This document shows positions 10,246 to 24,010 of a DNA stretch of 64,000 bases, in pieces. The first letter of the stretch is position 1. Every line of letters starts with the position of its first letter. Made by a program: the position numbers and the translations under genes. The notes under the pieces were generated by a model. That model was not told the DNA's origin. It did not search any database and worked only from the letters and a program-made list of their open reading frames with translations. Location: the NCBI RefSeq assembly GCF_902833145.1, contig NZ_CADFEN010000014.1, forward strand, positions 124,001 through 188,000. Direction: 5' to 3'. The DNA is from Burkholderia sp. BCC0506 (GTDB taxonomy: Bacteria > Pseudomonadota > Gammaproteobacteria > Burkholderiales > Burkholderiaceae).

Positions 10246-11091
10246 TTGAAGGACATCCTCCACTTCTCGCACGCGAACGGCTTCCCGGCGTCGACGTACC
10301 GGACGATCTTCGCCGAACTGGCCGACGACTACGAGCTGCGCTACATCGAACGGATCGGCCACGACCGCCGCTACCCGGTGACGCGCGACTGGCCGCACCT
10401 CGTCGAGCAACTGCTCGACGACATCGGGCGCCGCTACGAGCGCCCGGTCTGGCTCGTCGGCCATTCGCTCGGCGGCTACCTGTCGCTGATGGCCGCGCTG
10501 AAGAAGCCGCAGTGGGTGCGCGGCGTCGTGATGATCGATTCGCCGATCATCGCGGGCTGGCGTGCCGGCGCGCTGCGCGCGAGCCAGTGGGCGGGGCTCG
10601 ACGAGCGGCTGTCGCCGGCCGCGGCGACGCGCAACCGGCGCACGCGCTGGACGAGCCGCGACGAGGTCTGGCGGCACTTCCGCGAGAAGCCGGCGTTCGC
10701 GCGCTGGGACGAACGGATGCTGGCCGACTATATCGACTACGGGATCCCGCAGGCCGGCGCGGACGGCGAGCGCGCGCTCGCGTTCGACCGGCAGGTCGAA
10801 TACCTGATCTACCGGACGCTGCCGCACACGCTCGGCCCGCGGCTCGCGCACGGCGCGCCGGTGCCGCTCGGCTTTCTCGCCGGCACGCGCTCGCGCGAGG
10901 TGCGGCAGGTCGGGCTCGATGCGACGCGCCGCGCGACGCGCGGGCGCATCGAATGGCTCGAGGGGAGCCACCTGTTCCCGATGGAGCGGCCGATCGAGAC
11001 CGCCCGCGCATTGCAGCGGATGCTGAATTCGCTGAAGGCGGACGAGGGCGGCGCTTCGCAGGCCGGCGCGCCGCTCGCGAAGCGCGCCTGA
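10246..11091 (+). CDS. Alpha/beta-fold hydrolase
   Basis: A 281-residue cytoplasmic alpha/beta hydrolase. The oxyanion region FSHANGFPAS is at residues 7-16, the nucleophile elbow GHSLGG at 72-77 (Ser74), and a late histidine in EGSHLFPMERP is the probable catalytic base. Substrate is unknown; esterase or related activity is a family-level guess. Translation starts at TTG 10246 behind a strong AAAGGAG site. It follows two tandem hairpin repeats and precedes pyrG, from which it is separated by 150 bp containing a TATAAT box. Confidence 0.8.
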   Translation: MKDILHFSHANGFPASTYRTIFAELADDYELRYIERIGHDRRYPVTRDWPHLVEQLLDDIGRRYERPVWLVGHSLGGYLSLMAALKKPQWVRGVVMIDSPIIAGWRAGALRASQWAGLDERLSPAAATRNRRTRWTSRDEVWRHFREKPAFARWDERMLADYIDYGIPQAGADGERALAFDRQVEYLIYRTLPHTLGPRLAHGAPVPLGFLAGTRSREVRQVGLDATRRATRGRIEWLEGSHLFPMERPIETARALQRMLNSLKADEGGASQAGAPLAKRA

Positions 11092-11193
11092 TGTTTCGTC
11101 CGGCGACTGGCGCGCCTGCGGCGCCGACCGGCCGGCCGGTTCGCGCCGGCGCGGGTCGGCACGAAAGGGCGCGATCATCGCGTCAATTGCTGA

Positions 11194-13754
<2,561 letters not shown>

Positions 13755-13830
13755 AGATCGAATGAACCTTGCGACGGCTTCGCGCGTCTGTAGCGAAAGC
13801 GCTTGCGGCACGCGCGCCGTCGCAGTTTGA

Positions 13831-15144
<1,314 letters not shown>

Positions 15145-15172
15145 CGCGCTACTATCGGGTTCGTCATCTCGA

Positions 15173-15202
15173 CGCCGCTCTGTGCCTGTGCGCGGAGCGG
15201 CG
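15173..15202 (+). terminator. Hairpin between eno and ftsB (weak terminator or processing site)
   Basis: Inverted repeat CGCCGCTC / GAGCGGCG with a 14-base loop, followed by CTTCTTAT rather than a clean U run. It may partly terminate eno transcripts before ftsB. Confidence 0.35.
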
Positions 15203-15225
15203 CTTCTTATATCTGCGTCTCTTAC

Positions 15226-15651
15226 ATGCGGCTTGTCACTGTCGTCCTGATTGCCTTGCTGGCGCTCATTCAGTACCCCCTATGGTGGGGACACGGCGGC
15301 TGGCTGCGGGTGCACGAATTGCGTCAGCAGCTCGACGACCAACTGCAGAAGAATGCGGACGAGAAGCTGCGCAACGAGCGCACCGCCGGCGAAGTGCAGG
15401 ATCTGCAGAGCGGCACCGCGGCGATCGAGGAGCGTGCGCGCTACGAGATGGGCATGGTGAAGGACGGCGAAGTATTCGTGCAGTTCGTGTCGCCGAATGC
15501 GCCGGCCGGGCCGCAGAACAACACGCCGTCGAATACGTCGACGCGTGGCACCGTCTCCGCCGCGCCGGTGCGGGTGGTGCCGAATCCGCAGTCGATCGCG
15601 AAGCCGTCGCGGCATCACGGCGGCGACAAGGGCAAGCCGGCGCATCACTGA
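15226..15651 (+). CDS. ftsB: Cell division protein FtsB
   Basis: Bitopic inner-membrane divisome protein that works with FtsL and FtsQ. The 141-residue protein has one N-terminal membrane segment ([20 protein letters not shown], residues 3-22), then a coiled coil ([24 protein letters not shown]) and the [27 protein letters not shown] block typical of DivIC/FtsB. The C-terminal 45 residues are Pro/Asn/Ser-rich and longer than in E. coli FtsB (103 residues). The eno-ftsB order is conserved in proteobacteria. Confidence 0.93.
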   Translation: MRLVTVVLIALLALIQYPLWWGHGGWLRVHELRQQLDDQLQKNADEKLRNERTAGEVQDLQSGTAAIEERARYEMGMVKDGEVFVQFVSPNAPAGPQNNTPSNTSTRGTVSAAPVRVVPNPQSIAKPSRHHGGDKGKPAHH

Positions 15652-15673
15652 GCGCGGTACCTCGAATCCATTG

Positions 15674-15704
15674 AAAAAGCGCGGGAAATGCCGCGCTTTT
15701 TTAT
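15674..15704 (+). terminator. Rho-independent terminator after ftsB
   Basis: Stem AAAAAGCGCGG / CCGCGCTTTTT with a 6-base loop and a run of T, 22 bases after the ftsB stop. It can also act on transcripts from the opposite strand lipoprotein gene. Confidence 0.85.
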
Positions 15705-15740
15705 TTCCTGCCCGTCGTCAATCGAGCAGGCGATGTCTGC

Positions 15741-16106
15741 TCACCACCACCAGCCCGGGTAGCCGTAGCTGATACCCGTACCCCAGCGATTGCCCCATCC
15801 GCCGTAGTACCCGCCGTAGACCGTCACGGGCGGCGGCGAGTAATAGGCCCATGCGCGCGCAGCGGCTTCGGCTGCCATTGCGCTGTTCTGCTCGCGCAGG
15901 ACTTGCTGATCGATCTCGTCGTAGCGCTTGCGTTCGGCGCTCGACAGCACGGGCGGCTGGCCGCTCGACGCGCTCGGCTCCGGCAGGCGGCTCAGGATCG
16001 TCGAAGTCGGCGGTGGCATCGCGCAGCCGGCAAGCGCGAGCGTGCCGGCGGCCGTGCTCGCCAGGACGATGCTGCGGATGGTGCAAAACGGGCGGGGGCG
16101 GTTCAT
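15741..16106 (-). CDS. Small lipoprotein with Gly/Tyr/Trp-rich tail
   Basis: A 121-residue probable lipoprotein. ATG at 16106 has a good ribosome site (AGGAGA) and gives a signal peptide ending in LALAGC, so Cys at about residue 26 would be lipidated. The middle part (SSAERKRYDEIDQQVLREQN, then an Ala-rich helix) is charged and helical, and the C-terminus is rich in Gly, Tyr and Trp (YGGYYGGWGNRWGTG). No family function is recognised. It stands alone between the ftsB terminator and hslO on the minus strand. Confidence 0.78.
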   Translation of the reverse strand: MNRPRPFCTIRSIVLASTAAGTLALAGCAMPPPTSTILSRLPEPSASSGQPPVLSSAERKRYDEIDQQVLREQNSAMAAEAAARAWAYYSPPPVTVYGGYYGGWGNRWGTGISYGYPGWWW

Positions 16107-16244
16107 GGCGTTTCTCCTGCGGCGCGCCGACCGTGGCAGGCGACTCGCACCGAAGGCCGCGCCTGCGGTGCGTGAGCCGCGCGTGCGGCGCTCGTGCGTC
16201 ATTATGCGCCCGTGCCGCGCCGGTGGCGGACACGGGCGCGCGGC

Positions 16245-17195
16245 TCAGTGACGCTGGTCGGTGGCGGGCGCGATGCCGGTCTCGACACCGGGTGCCGCGA
16301 ACAGCTGCGCGACGTCGACCGGGTCGAATTCGTAGCGCTGGTTGCAGAACTCGCAGTGGATCTCGACGTGGCCGCGCTCGACGATCACGCTGTCGACTTC
16401 TTCACGACCGAGCATGCGCAGCATCGCACCGACCTTCTCGCGCGAACACGAACACTGGAAGCGCGTGCCGGCCGGTTCGAAGTGCTGCACGTTTTCCTGC
16501 CAGAACAGCCGGCGGAACACGACTTCCGGTTCGACCTCGAGCAGTTCCTTCGCGGACAGCGTGCCGCTGAGCGTGCACACGCGTTCCCACGTGTCGATGT
16601 CGGTTTCGGCGTTGCGCGGCACGATGCCGCCGTCGCCCGGCAGCTTCTGCAGCAGCATGCCGACCGCGCGATCGCGATCGGCCGCGAGCCACAGCCGCGT
16701 GTCGAGCTGCTCCGAGTGATGCATGTAGTGTTCGAGCACCTGCGACACCGATTCGAGCGGGCCGTCGAGGCCGTTCAGCGGCACGATGCCCTGGTACGGC
16801 TGCTGGCCCGGCAGCTTGTCGGCCGGGTCGAGCGTGATCACGCAGCGGCCGTGGCCGCTCGCGTTGACGAGCGACGCGAAGCGCGTGTCGTCGCCGATCG
16901 TGTGCGCGGCGTCGCCCGAGAACTTCGCGGTGGCCCGCATCGACAGATCGGACCCGCACTGGACGACCAGCATCTGGACCGGCCCGTCGCCGAAGATCTG
17001 CATGATCAGGGTGCCGTGAAATTTCAGGTTCGCGGACAGCAGCGCGCACGCGGCCATCATCTCGCCGAGCACCGTGCGCACGGGGGCAGGGTAGTCGCGG
17101 CGGGCGAGCACTTCCTGCCACGTGTTGCGCAGCGAAACGATCTCGCCGCGCACGGGCGCCGCATTGAACATGAATTTCTGTAACTGGTCGCTCAC
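16245..17195 (-). CDS. hslO: Hsp33 redox-regulated chaperone
   Basis: Cytoplasmic holdase activated by oxidative unfolding. The 316-residue protein carries the C-terminal zinc/redox switch with CxC (QCSCSREK) and CxxC (HCEFCNQ), and N-terminal domain segments such as ALLSANLKFHGTLIMQIFGDGPV. The start is GTG at 17195 (VSDQLQKFMF), preceded by AAGGAAGA; upstream in-frame ATG codons lie inside the next gene. The carbonic-anhydrase-like gene ends 25 bp upstream on the same strand, so the two are probably one transcript. Confidence 0.94.
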   Translation of the reverse strand: MSDQLQKFMFNAAPVRGEIVSLRNTWQEVLARRDYPAPVRTVLGEMMAACALLSANLKFHGTLIMQIFGDGPVQMLVVQCGSDLSMRATAKFSGDAAHTIGDDTRFASLVNASGHGRCVITLDPADKLPGQQPYQGIVPLNGLDGPLESVSQVLEHYMHHSEQLDTRLWLAADRDRAVGMLLQKLPGDGGIVPRNAETDIDTWERVCTLSGTLSAKELLEVEPEVVFRRLFWQENVQHFEPAGTRFQCSCSREKVGAMLRMLGREEVDSVIVERGHVEIHCEFCNQRYEFDPVDVAQLFAAPGVETGIAPATDQRH

Positions 17196-17220
17196 TCTTC
17201 TTCCTTGAAATCCGTGCGAA

Positions 17221-17745
17221 TCACCCGATTCGCACGAGTTGCTCCTTGAAATGCGCGCGTCGCTCGACATACGTCTTCGCGTTTGCGCGCAGCCGCGCGA
17301 CGTCGTCGGCCGACAGCTCGCGCACGACTTTCGCCGGTGCGCCGAGAATCAGCGAATTGTCCGGGAACGTCTTGCCTTCCGTCACGACCGCGCCGGCACC
17401 GACCAGACAGTTGCGGCCGATCACCGCTCCATTCAAGACCACCGCCTGAATCCCGATCAACGAACCTTCGCCGACCGTGCAGCCGTGCAGCATGGCCTGG
17501 TGCCCGATCGTCACGTTGTCGGCAATCGTCAGCGGAAAGCCCGGGTCGGTATGCAGGACCGCGCCTTCCTGGACGTTGCTGCCGGCGCCGACCGTAATCG
17601 TCTCGTTGTCGCCGCGGATCGTCGCGCCGAACCACACGCTCGCGTTTTCCTCGAGCACGACCTTGCCGATGATGGCCGCCGTATCGGCGACGAACACGCT
17701 TTCGTGGATCGTCGGGGCCGTATCGCCCAGCTTGTAGATCGTCAC
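17221..17745 (-). CDS. Gamma-carbonic-anhydrase-like hexapeptide-repeat protein
   Basis: A 174-residue left-handed beta-helix protein of the YrdA/PaaY type. Hexapeptide repeats run through most of the chain, and the three histidines that bind zinc in gamma carbonic anhydrases are present at about His65, His82 and His87 (GAVLHTDPG, TIGHQAMLHGC). A C-terminal helix follows (RLRANAKTYVERRAHFKEQL). Whether it is an active carbonic anhydrase is uncertain, since many members of this family show no or weak activity. It lies directly upstream of hslO. Confidence 0.88.
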   Translation of the reverse strand: MTIYKLGDTAPTIHESVFVADTAAIIGKVVLEENASVWFGATIRGDNETITVGAGSNVQEGAVLHTDPGFPLTIADNVTIGHQAMLHGCTVGEGSLIGIQAVVLNGAVIGRNCLVGAGAVVTEGKTFPDNSLILGAPAKVVRELSADDVARLRANAKTYVERRAHFKEQLVRIG

Positions 17746-17888
17746 GGAGTCTCCTTGTCTCTTCGATGATGGGCGCCGGTAAAATGGCGCGTCCGGTTTG
17801 CCCGGCGCCTGGCGCCGCGGAACAAACGCATATTGTAAACCGTCGCGTGCCTGTGCTCCCGCGCCGCGCGCGCAAGGTGTCCCCGTTT

Positions 17889-18746
17889 ATGAGCATCGCG
17901 TCTTCTTCTTTCGGCCAGGGGCCGGCCTGTGTGCGCAGCGTGGCGCTCGATGCGCTGCGTGTTGCGGAGCCGGCGGCCAAGGCCGCGCAGGTGCGCGCGC
18001 TGCACGATGCGTGGCGGGCCGGGCAGGCCGCGATCGCGCCGTCGCTTCAATTGCGCGAACCGGCCGGTCTGCCCGGGCGCCCCGCGCGGCCGCCGCTCGT
18101 CGAGCCGCGCCAGCTCGAGCGGCGCAGCATGCGATCGCCCGAAGGGCGCGCCGTGCTGCTGCACGCGCTCGCCCATATCGAGTTCAACGCGATCAACCTG
18201 GCGCTCGACGCGGTCTGGCGCTTCGCGGGCCTGCCCGACGCGTTCTATGCGGACTGGTTGAAGGTCGCGGCCGAGGAGGCTTATCACTTCACGCTGCTGT
18301 CCGACCGGCTCGCGGCGTTCGGGCATGCATACGGCGACTTTCCCGCGCATAACGGGCTGTGGGAGATGTGCGAGCGGACCAGGGGCGACGTGCTCGCGCG
18401 CATGGCGCTCGTGCCGCGCACGCTCGAGGCGCGCGGGCTCGACGCATCGCCGCCGATCCGCGCGCGGCTCGTGCAGGCGGGCGACGATGCGTCGGCCGCG
18501 ATCCTCGACGTGATCCTGCGCGACGAAGTCGGCCATGTGGCGATCGGCAACCGCTGGTTCCGCCATCTGTGCGACGCAGCCGGCCGCGATCCCGTGCCGA
18601 CCTATCGGCAGCTCGCCGAGCAATACCACGCGCCGCGGCTGCGCGGCCCGTTCAATTTCGACGCGCGGCGCGATGCCGGCTTCGAGCAGGCCGAACTGGA
18701 CGAACTGGCCGCGCAGGACGCGGCGGACGCACGCCCCGCGCATTAG
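17889..18746 (+). CDS. DUF455 ferritin-like protein
   Basis: A 285-residue soluble protein of the DUF455 family. Conserved ferritin-like helices hold probable metal ligands in AHIEFNAINLALDAVWRF, AAEEAYHFTLLSDRL and ILRDEVGHVAIGNRWFRH. These Glu/His pairs suggest a di-iron or similar site; the reaction is unknown. The start is taken at ATG 17889; GTG at 17877 is an alternative. It is divergent from the gamma-CA/hslO pair with a 143-bp shared upstream region. Confidence 0.85.
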   Translation: MSIASSSFGQGPACVRSVALDALRVAEPAAKAAQVRALHDAWRAGQAAIAPSLQLREPAGLPGRPARPPLVEPRQLERRSMRSPEGRAVLLHALAHIEFNAINLALDAVWRFAGLPDAFYADWLKVAAEEAYHFTLLSDRLAAFGHAYGDFPAHNGLWEMCERTRGDVLARMALVPRTLEARGLDASPPIRARLVQAGDDASAAILDVILRDEVGHVAIGNRWFRHLCDAAGRDPVPTYRQLAEQYHAPRLRGPFNFDARRDAGFEQAELDELAAQDAADARPAH

Positions 18747-18886
18747 CGGGATCGCGGTCGGCGGCGCCTGGGCGCCCGTCGGGCGGCCCGCACGTCCGGT
18801 CGACGGCGTTTCCTCGTGGGCCCTGAACGCCCCTGCCGCTAGAGCGGTACCTCGATTGCCGGCCGCCGGAAAGGAGGCGTCACCGC

Positions 18887-18892
18887 TATAAT
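18887..18892 (+). promoter_or_regulatory. Candidate -10 box upstream of the second hydrolase
   Basis: TATAAT 31 bases upstream of ATG 18924. No -35 at the expected distance, so this is a weak promoter call. Confidence 0.35.
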
Positions 18893-18923
18893 CGAACGAC
18901 CATTCTTTTTTTTGGCGGTTGCC

Positions 18924-19814
18924 ATGAGCGCCTCGAGTTCTGTTTCCGATTTCGTCACGGTACGCGGCGTCCAGCTGCATGTGCGGCGCTGGGGCCGGCC
19001 CGATGCGCCGACGCTGTTCATGCTGCACGGCTGGATGGACGTCGCGGCGTCGTTCCAGTTCGTCGTCGATGCGCTGGCGGGCGACTGGCAGGTGATCGCG
19101 CCCGACGCGCGCGGCTTCGGGCTGTCCGACTGGCCGGTCGCGCGGCAGGGCGGCGGCCACTACTGGTTCCACGACTATCTCGGCGATCTCGATGCGCTCG
19201 TCGACCGCTATGCGCCGACCGGCGAGGTCAACCTGATCGGCCACAGCATGGGCGCGAACGTCGTGTGCCTGTATGCCGGCGTACGGCCGGAGCGCGTGCG
19301 CCGCGTGGTCGATCTCGAAGGGTTCGGGCTCGCGCCCGCGCGCGCCGAACAGGCGTCGCGCCGACTGCGCGGCTGGCTCGACGAACTGCGCGAGCCGCCC
19401 GCGCTGCGGCCGTACGCGTCGCTCGACGACGTGGCGGCGCGCCTGATCAAGACCAATCCGCGGCTCGACCCGCGCCGCGCGGCCTTTCTGGCCGCGCACT
19501 GGTCGAAACGCGGCGACGACGGCCTCTACCATCTGCTGGCCGATCCGGCGCACAAGATGCCGGGCCCGCTGCTGTACCGGCTCGACGAAGTCATGGCCAT
19601 CTGGAAGCAGGTGCGCGCGAAGGTATTGCACGTCGAGGCCGTGAATTCGCCGACCCTTGCGCACCTCGCGGGCGACATCCCGCTGCCCGAGTTCAAGGCG
19701 CGCTTCAACGCGTTCCCCGACTGGCGCGAGAAGCTCATCGAGGATGCCGGCCACATGGTGCATCACGACCAGCCCGAGCAGGTCGCGGCGCTGATCGAGG
19801 CGTTCTGCGCGTAG
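18924..19814 (+). CDS. Alpha/beta-fold hydrolase
   Basis: A 296-residue alpha/beta hydrolase. The oxyanion segment MLHGWMD is at about 33-39, the nucleophile elbow GHSMGAN at about 106-112 (Ser108) and the late histidine in DAGHMVHHDQPE near the end completes the triad. Between them lies a cap region. The fold is certain, the substrate is not. ATG 18924 is preferred over a TTG at 18912. The gene has its own upstream region with a TATAAT box. Confidence 0.83.
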   Translation: MSASSSVSDFVTVRGVQLHVRRWGRPDAPTLFMLHGWMDVAASFQFVVDALAGDWQVIAPDARGFGLSDWPVARQGGGHYWFHDYLGDLDALVDRYAPTGEVNLIGHSMGANVVCLYAGVRPERVRRVVDLEGFGLAPARAEQASRRLRGWLDELREPPALRPYASLDDVAARLIKTNPRLDPRRAAFLAAHWSKRGDDGLYHLLADPAHKMPGPLLYRLDEVMAIWKQVRAKVLHVEAVNSPTLAHLAGDIPLPEFKARFNAFPDWREKLIEDAGHMVHHDQPEQVAALIEAFCA

Positions 19815-19887
19815 GCGCGCGGCGCCGGCGGCAGGGCCGGCGGGCGGCGCATTTGCCGCATTGCAGTAGAATGAAGCCTTACCTGCC

Positions 19888-20727
19888 ATGCCGACAATGA
19901 ACGCCGATCTCCACTGCCATTCCAATGTTTCCGACGGGTTGCTGTCGCCTGCGGACGTCGCACGCCGCGCGCATGCGGGCGGCGTGACCCTGTGGGCGCT
20001 GACCGACCACGACGAGATCGGCGGCCAGGCGGCGGCGCGCAGCGAGGCGGAAGCGCTCGGCATGCGTTACCTGAGCGGCGTCGAGATTTCTGTCACGTGG
20101 GCGTCGCGCACCGTGCACATCGTCGGCCTGCACATCGATCCCGCCCATCCGGCGCTGGTCGACGGCCTGTACCGCACGCGCCACGGCCGCGCGGCGCGCG
20201 CGCAGGCGATCGCGGAGCAGCTCGCGACGCTCGGCATCCCCGGCGCGTACGAAGGCGCGCTGAAATACGTCTCCAATCCCGACCTGATCTCGCGCACGCA
20301 TTTCGCGCGCTTTCTCGTCGAAAACGGCCACGCCGAATCGACGTCGGACGTGTTCGACCGCCTGCTCGGCGACGGCAAGCCCGGCTTCGTCCCGCATCGC
20401 TGGGCGTCCCTGTCCGACGCGGTCGGCTGGATCCGCGCGGCCGGCGGCGAAGCGGTGGTCGCGCATCCGGGCCGCTATCGCTATACGCCGGTCGAATTCG
20501 ACGCGTTCTTCGGCGAGTTCATCGATCTCGGCGGCCGCGCGATCGAGGTCGTCACGGGCAGCCACACGCCCGACCAGTACCGCGAATACGCGGACGTTGC
20601 GCGCCGCTTCGGCTTCGAAGTGTCGCGCGGCTCGGATTTCCATGCGCCGGGCGAGGGCCGCATCGAGCTCGGCAGCCTGCCGCCGTTGCCGCCCGACCTG
20701 ACACCGGTCTGGGAGCGCTGGCTCTGA
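19888..20727 (+). CDS. PHP-domain phosphoesterase, RNase AM (YciV/TrpH) family
   Basis: A 279-residue PHP-superfamily enzyme. The first metal motif DLHCHSNVSDG is at residues 7-17, followed by ALTDHDEIGG, GVEISVTW, HIVGLHID and AHPGRYRY, with the final RGSDFHAPGEG. Characterised relatives remove nucleotides from 3',5'-bisphosphates or act as 5'-3' exonuclease trimming rRNA 5' ends (RNase AM in E. coli). The neighbouring YciO-like gene is also its neighbour in E. coli, which supports the assignment. Confidence 0.88.
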   Translation: MPTMNADLHCHSNVSDGLLSPADVARRAHAGGVTLWALTDHDEIGGQAAARSEAEALGMRYLSGVEISVTWASRTVHIVGLHIDPAHPALVDGLYRTRHGRAARAQAIAEQLATLGIPGAYEGALKYVSNPDLISRTHFARFLVENGHAESTSDVFDRLLGDGKPGFVPHRWASLSDAVGWIRAAGGEAVVAHPGRYRYTPVEFDAFFGEFIDLGGRAIEVVTGSHTPDQYREYADVARRFGFEVSRGSDFHAPGEGRIELGSLPPLPPDLTPVWERWL

Positions 20728-20799
20728 CGCCGGGCGGCTTCGGGCCGCCCGCGTGGCCGCCGATGCGCGCATCCGATTTCCCTCTCTTTACGTGTCCCC

Positions 20800-21432
20800 A
20801 TGTCCCAGTTCTTCAGGATTCATCCGGATAATCCGCAGCCGCGCCTGATCAAGCAGGCGGTGGAGATCGTCAGCAAGGGCGGCGTGATCGCGATGCCGAC
20901 CGATTCGAGCTATGCGCTCGCGTGCCATCTCGACGACAAGGATGCGGTCGAGCGCGTGCGCCGGATTCGCGGCCTCGACGAGAAGCAGCACCTGTCGCTG
21001 CTCGTGCGCGACCTGTCGGAGCTCGCCAACTTCGCGATGGTCGACAATCGCCAGTACCGGCAGATCAAGTCGGTGACGCCGGGCCCGTACGTGTTCATCC
21101 TGCAGGCGACGAAGGAAGTGCCGCGCCGGCTGTCGCACCCGTCGCGCAAGACGATCGGGCTGCGCGTGCCCGATCATGCGATCACGCTCGCGCTGCTGGA
21201 GTCGCTCGGCCAGCCGCTGCTCGGCACGACGCTGATCCTGCCGCCGGACGACGAACCGTTGAACGATCCCGAAGAAATCCGCGCACGCCTCGAGAAACAG
21301 GTCGACCTCGTGATCGACGGCGGCGCGTGCCCGCGCGAACCGTCGACGGTGATCGACCTGACCGGCGACGCGCCCGAGCTCGTGCGCGCGGGGCGCGGCG
21401 CGCTCGAACCGTTCGGGCTCTCGGCCGCATGA
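20800..21432 (+). CDS. Sua5/YciO/YrdC-family protein (YciO type)
   Basis: A 210-residue protein of the Sua5/YrdC fold, which in TsaC/Sua5 makes threonylcarbamoyl-AMP for the t6A modification of tRNA. Conserved segments include KGGVIAMPTDSSYALACHL, RRIRGLDEKQHLSLLVRDL, TPGPYVFILQAT and RKTIGLRVPDH. The sequence is of the YciO branch, whose t6A activity is weak or unclear. It follows the PHP gene by 72 bp, the same association as in enterobacteria. Confidence 0.87.
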   Translation: MSQFFRIHPDNPQPRLIKQAVEIVSKGGVIAMPTDSSYALACHLDDKDAVERVRRIRGLDEKQHLSLLVRDLSELANFAMVDNRQYRQIKSVTPGPYVFILQATKEVPRRLSHPSRKTIGLRVPDHAITLALLESLGQPLLGTTLILPPDDEPLNDPEEIRARLEKQVDLVIDGGACPREPSTVIDLTGDAPELVRAGRGALEPFGLSAA

Positions 21433-21479
21433 CGCGCCGTGCCGTTTTTGCGCGAGTGCGCTTGTTACAATAACGCGAT

Positions 21480-22142
21480 ATGAATGCCTCCCTGATACAG
21501 ACCATCGCCGTCTACGCGCTGCCCGTGATCTTCGCGATCACGCTGCACGAGGCCGCGCATGGCTATGCCGCGCGGTTGCTCGGCGACAACACCGCCTACG
21601 CGATGGGGCGCGTGTCGTTCAACCCGATGCGCCACATCGACCCGCTCGGCACGATCGCGATCCCGCTCGCGATGTACTTCCTGACCGGCGGCGCGTTCCT
21701 GTTCGGCTATGCGAAGCCGGTGCCGGTGTCGTTCGGCAACCTGCGCGATCCGCGCTGGGGCAGCCTGTGGGTCGCGCTCGCGGGCCCGGCCTGCAATTTC
21801 GTGCAGGCGCTCGTCTGGGGCCTGCTGACCCTCGTGCTGCCGGCCGTGGGCATCGACGAGCCGTTCTTCACGCGCATGGCGTTCGCCGGCGTCAGCGCGA
21901 ACCTCGTGCTCGGCGTGCTGAACCTGTTCCCGCTGCCGCCGCTCGACGGCGGCCGCATCCTGGCGGCGCTGCTGCCGACCAGGCAATCGATCGCGCTGTC
22001 GCGCATCGAGCCGTACGGTTTCATCATCGTCCTCGTGCTCGTCACGACGGGCGTGCTGACGAACTTCTGGCTGCGCCCGCTCGTGAACGTCGGCTATGCC
22101 GTCCTGAGCGCCGTCCTGTCCCCCTTCGCCTCGCTTTTCTAA
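21480..22142 (+). CDS. Site-2 protease family (M50) membrane metalloprotease
   Basis: A 220-residue polytopic membrane protein of the M50 family. The zinc motif HEAAHGY (HExxH) lies in TM1 at about residues 21-27 and the third ligand is in NLFPLPPLDGGRI at about residue 150. Around five hydrophobic segments are seen. The absence of PDZ or CBS domains places it with the short, uncharacterised site-2 proteases; substrate unknown. It sits 8 bp upstream of trpS, so it is very likely cotranscribed. Confidence 0.88.
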   Translation: MNASLIQTIAVYALPVIFAITLHEAAHGYAARLLGDNTAYAMGRVSFNPMRHIDPLGTIAIPLAMYFLTGGAFLFGYAKPVPVSFGNLRDPRWGSLWVALAGPACNFVQALVWGLLTLVLPAVGIDEPFFTRMAFAGVSANLVLGVLNLFPLPPLDGGRILAALLPTRQSIALSRIEPYGFIIVLVLVTTGVLTNFWLRPLVNVGYAVLSAVLSPFASLF

Positions 22143-22150
22143 CGACAATC

Positions 22151-23353
<1,203 letters not shown>

Positions 23354-23361
23354 TCCGGCGC

Positions 23362-23964
23362 ATGAGCGAATCCGTCATCGCCGCCGCGGGCGGCCACGTC
23401 GGTCAGGCCGAACCGTCGCGCTGGGTTGCGCAATGGGCGCGGCTCGTGCCGGCCGGCGGGGCGGTGCTCGACGTCGCCGCGGGCGGAGGCCGCCATGCAC
23501 GCTGGTTCGCGTCGCGCGGGCATCCGGTCGTCGCGCTCGACCGCGATCCGGTCGCGCTGGCCGCGTTGCGCGCGATGCCCGGGGTCGACGCCCGCGCGGC
23601 CGATCTCGAGGGTGCGCCCTGGCCGCTGCCGGCCGGCGAGCGGTTTGCCGCCGTGATCGTCACGAACTATCTGCATCGCCCGCTCTGGCCCCATCTGCTC
23701 GACGCCGTCGCGCCGGGCGGCGTGCTGATCTACGAAACCTTCGCGCAAGGAAACGAAACGGTCGGAAAACCGTCCAACCCCGCGTTCCTGCTCGCCCCGG
23801 GCGAGCTGCTGGACGCCGTGCGAGGCCATCTGCGGGTGGTCGGGTACGAGGACGGTTTCGTCGCCGCGCCGCGCGAGGCATTCGTCCAGCGTCTCTGCGC
23901 AGTGCGCGAGGGCGCGACCCCGAAGGCGGGGGCGGGAATTCCACGTTACGAACTGCCCGGCTAA
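23362..23964 (+). CDS. Class I SAM-dependent methyltransferase
   Basis: A 200-residue protein with a short Rossmann-like methyltransferase fold. Motif I ([19 protein letters not shown]) lies at about residues 35-53, the acidic end of strand 2 in VVALDRDP, and motif IV-like [13 protein letters not shown] at about 95. A C-terminal part ([21 protein letters not shown]) is typical of small TehB-like methyltransferases. Substrate unknown. It starts 8 bp after trpS and its 3' end contains the probable dapA promoter. Confidence 0.82.
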   Translation: MSESVIAAAGGHVGQAEPSRWVAQWARLVPAGGAVLDVAAGGGRHARWFASRGHPVVALDRDPVALAALRAMPGVDARAADLEGAPWPLPAGERFAAVIVTNYLHRPLWPHLLDAVAPGGVLIYETFAQGNETVGKPSNPAFLLAPGELLDAVRGHLRVVGYEDGFVAAPREAFVQRLCAVREGATPKAGAGIPRYELPG

Positions 23965-23975
23965 TCCGCTACAAT
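23946..23975 (+). promoter_or_regulatory. dapA: Candidate dapA promoter
   Basis: TTACGA and TACAAT separated by 18 bp, ending 35 bases before the dapA ATG. The -35 overlaps the last codons of the methyltransferase gene. Fair match to a housekeeping promoter. Confidence 0.45.
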
Positions 23976-24010
23976 CTCAATGTTTACCGGTACACAATCA
24001 ATCGCGTTTC

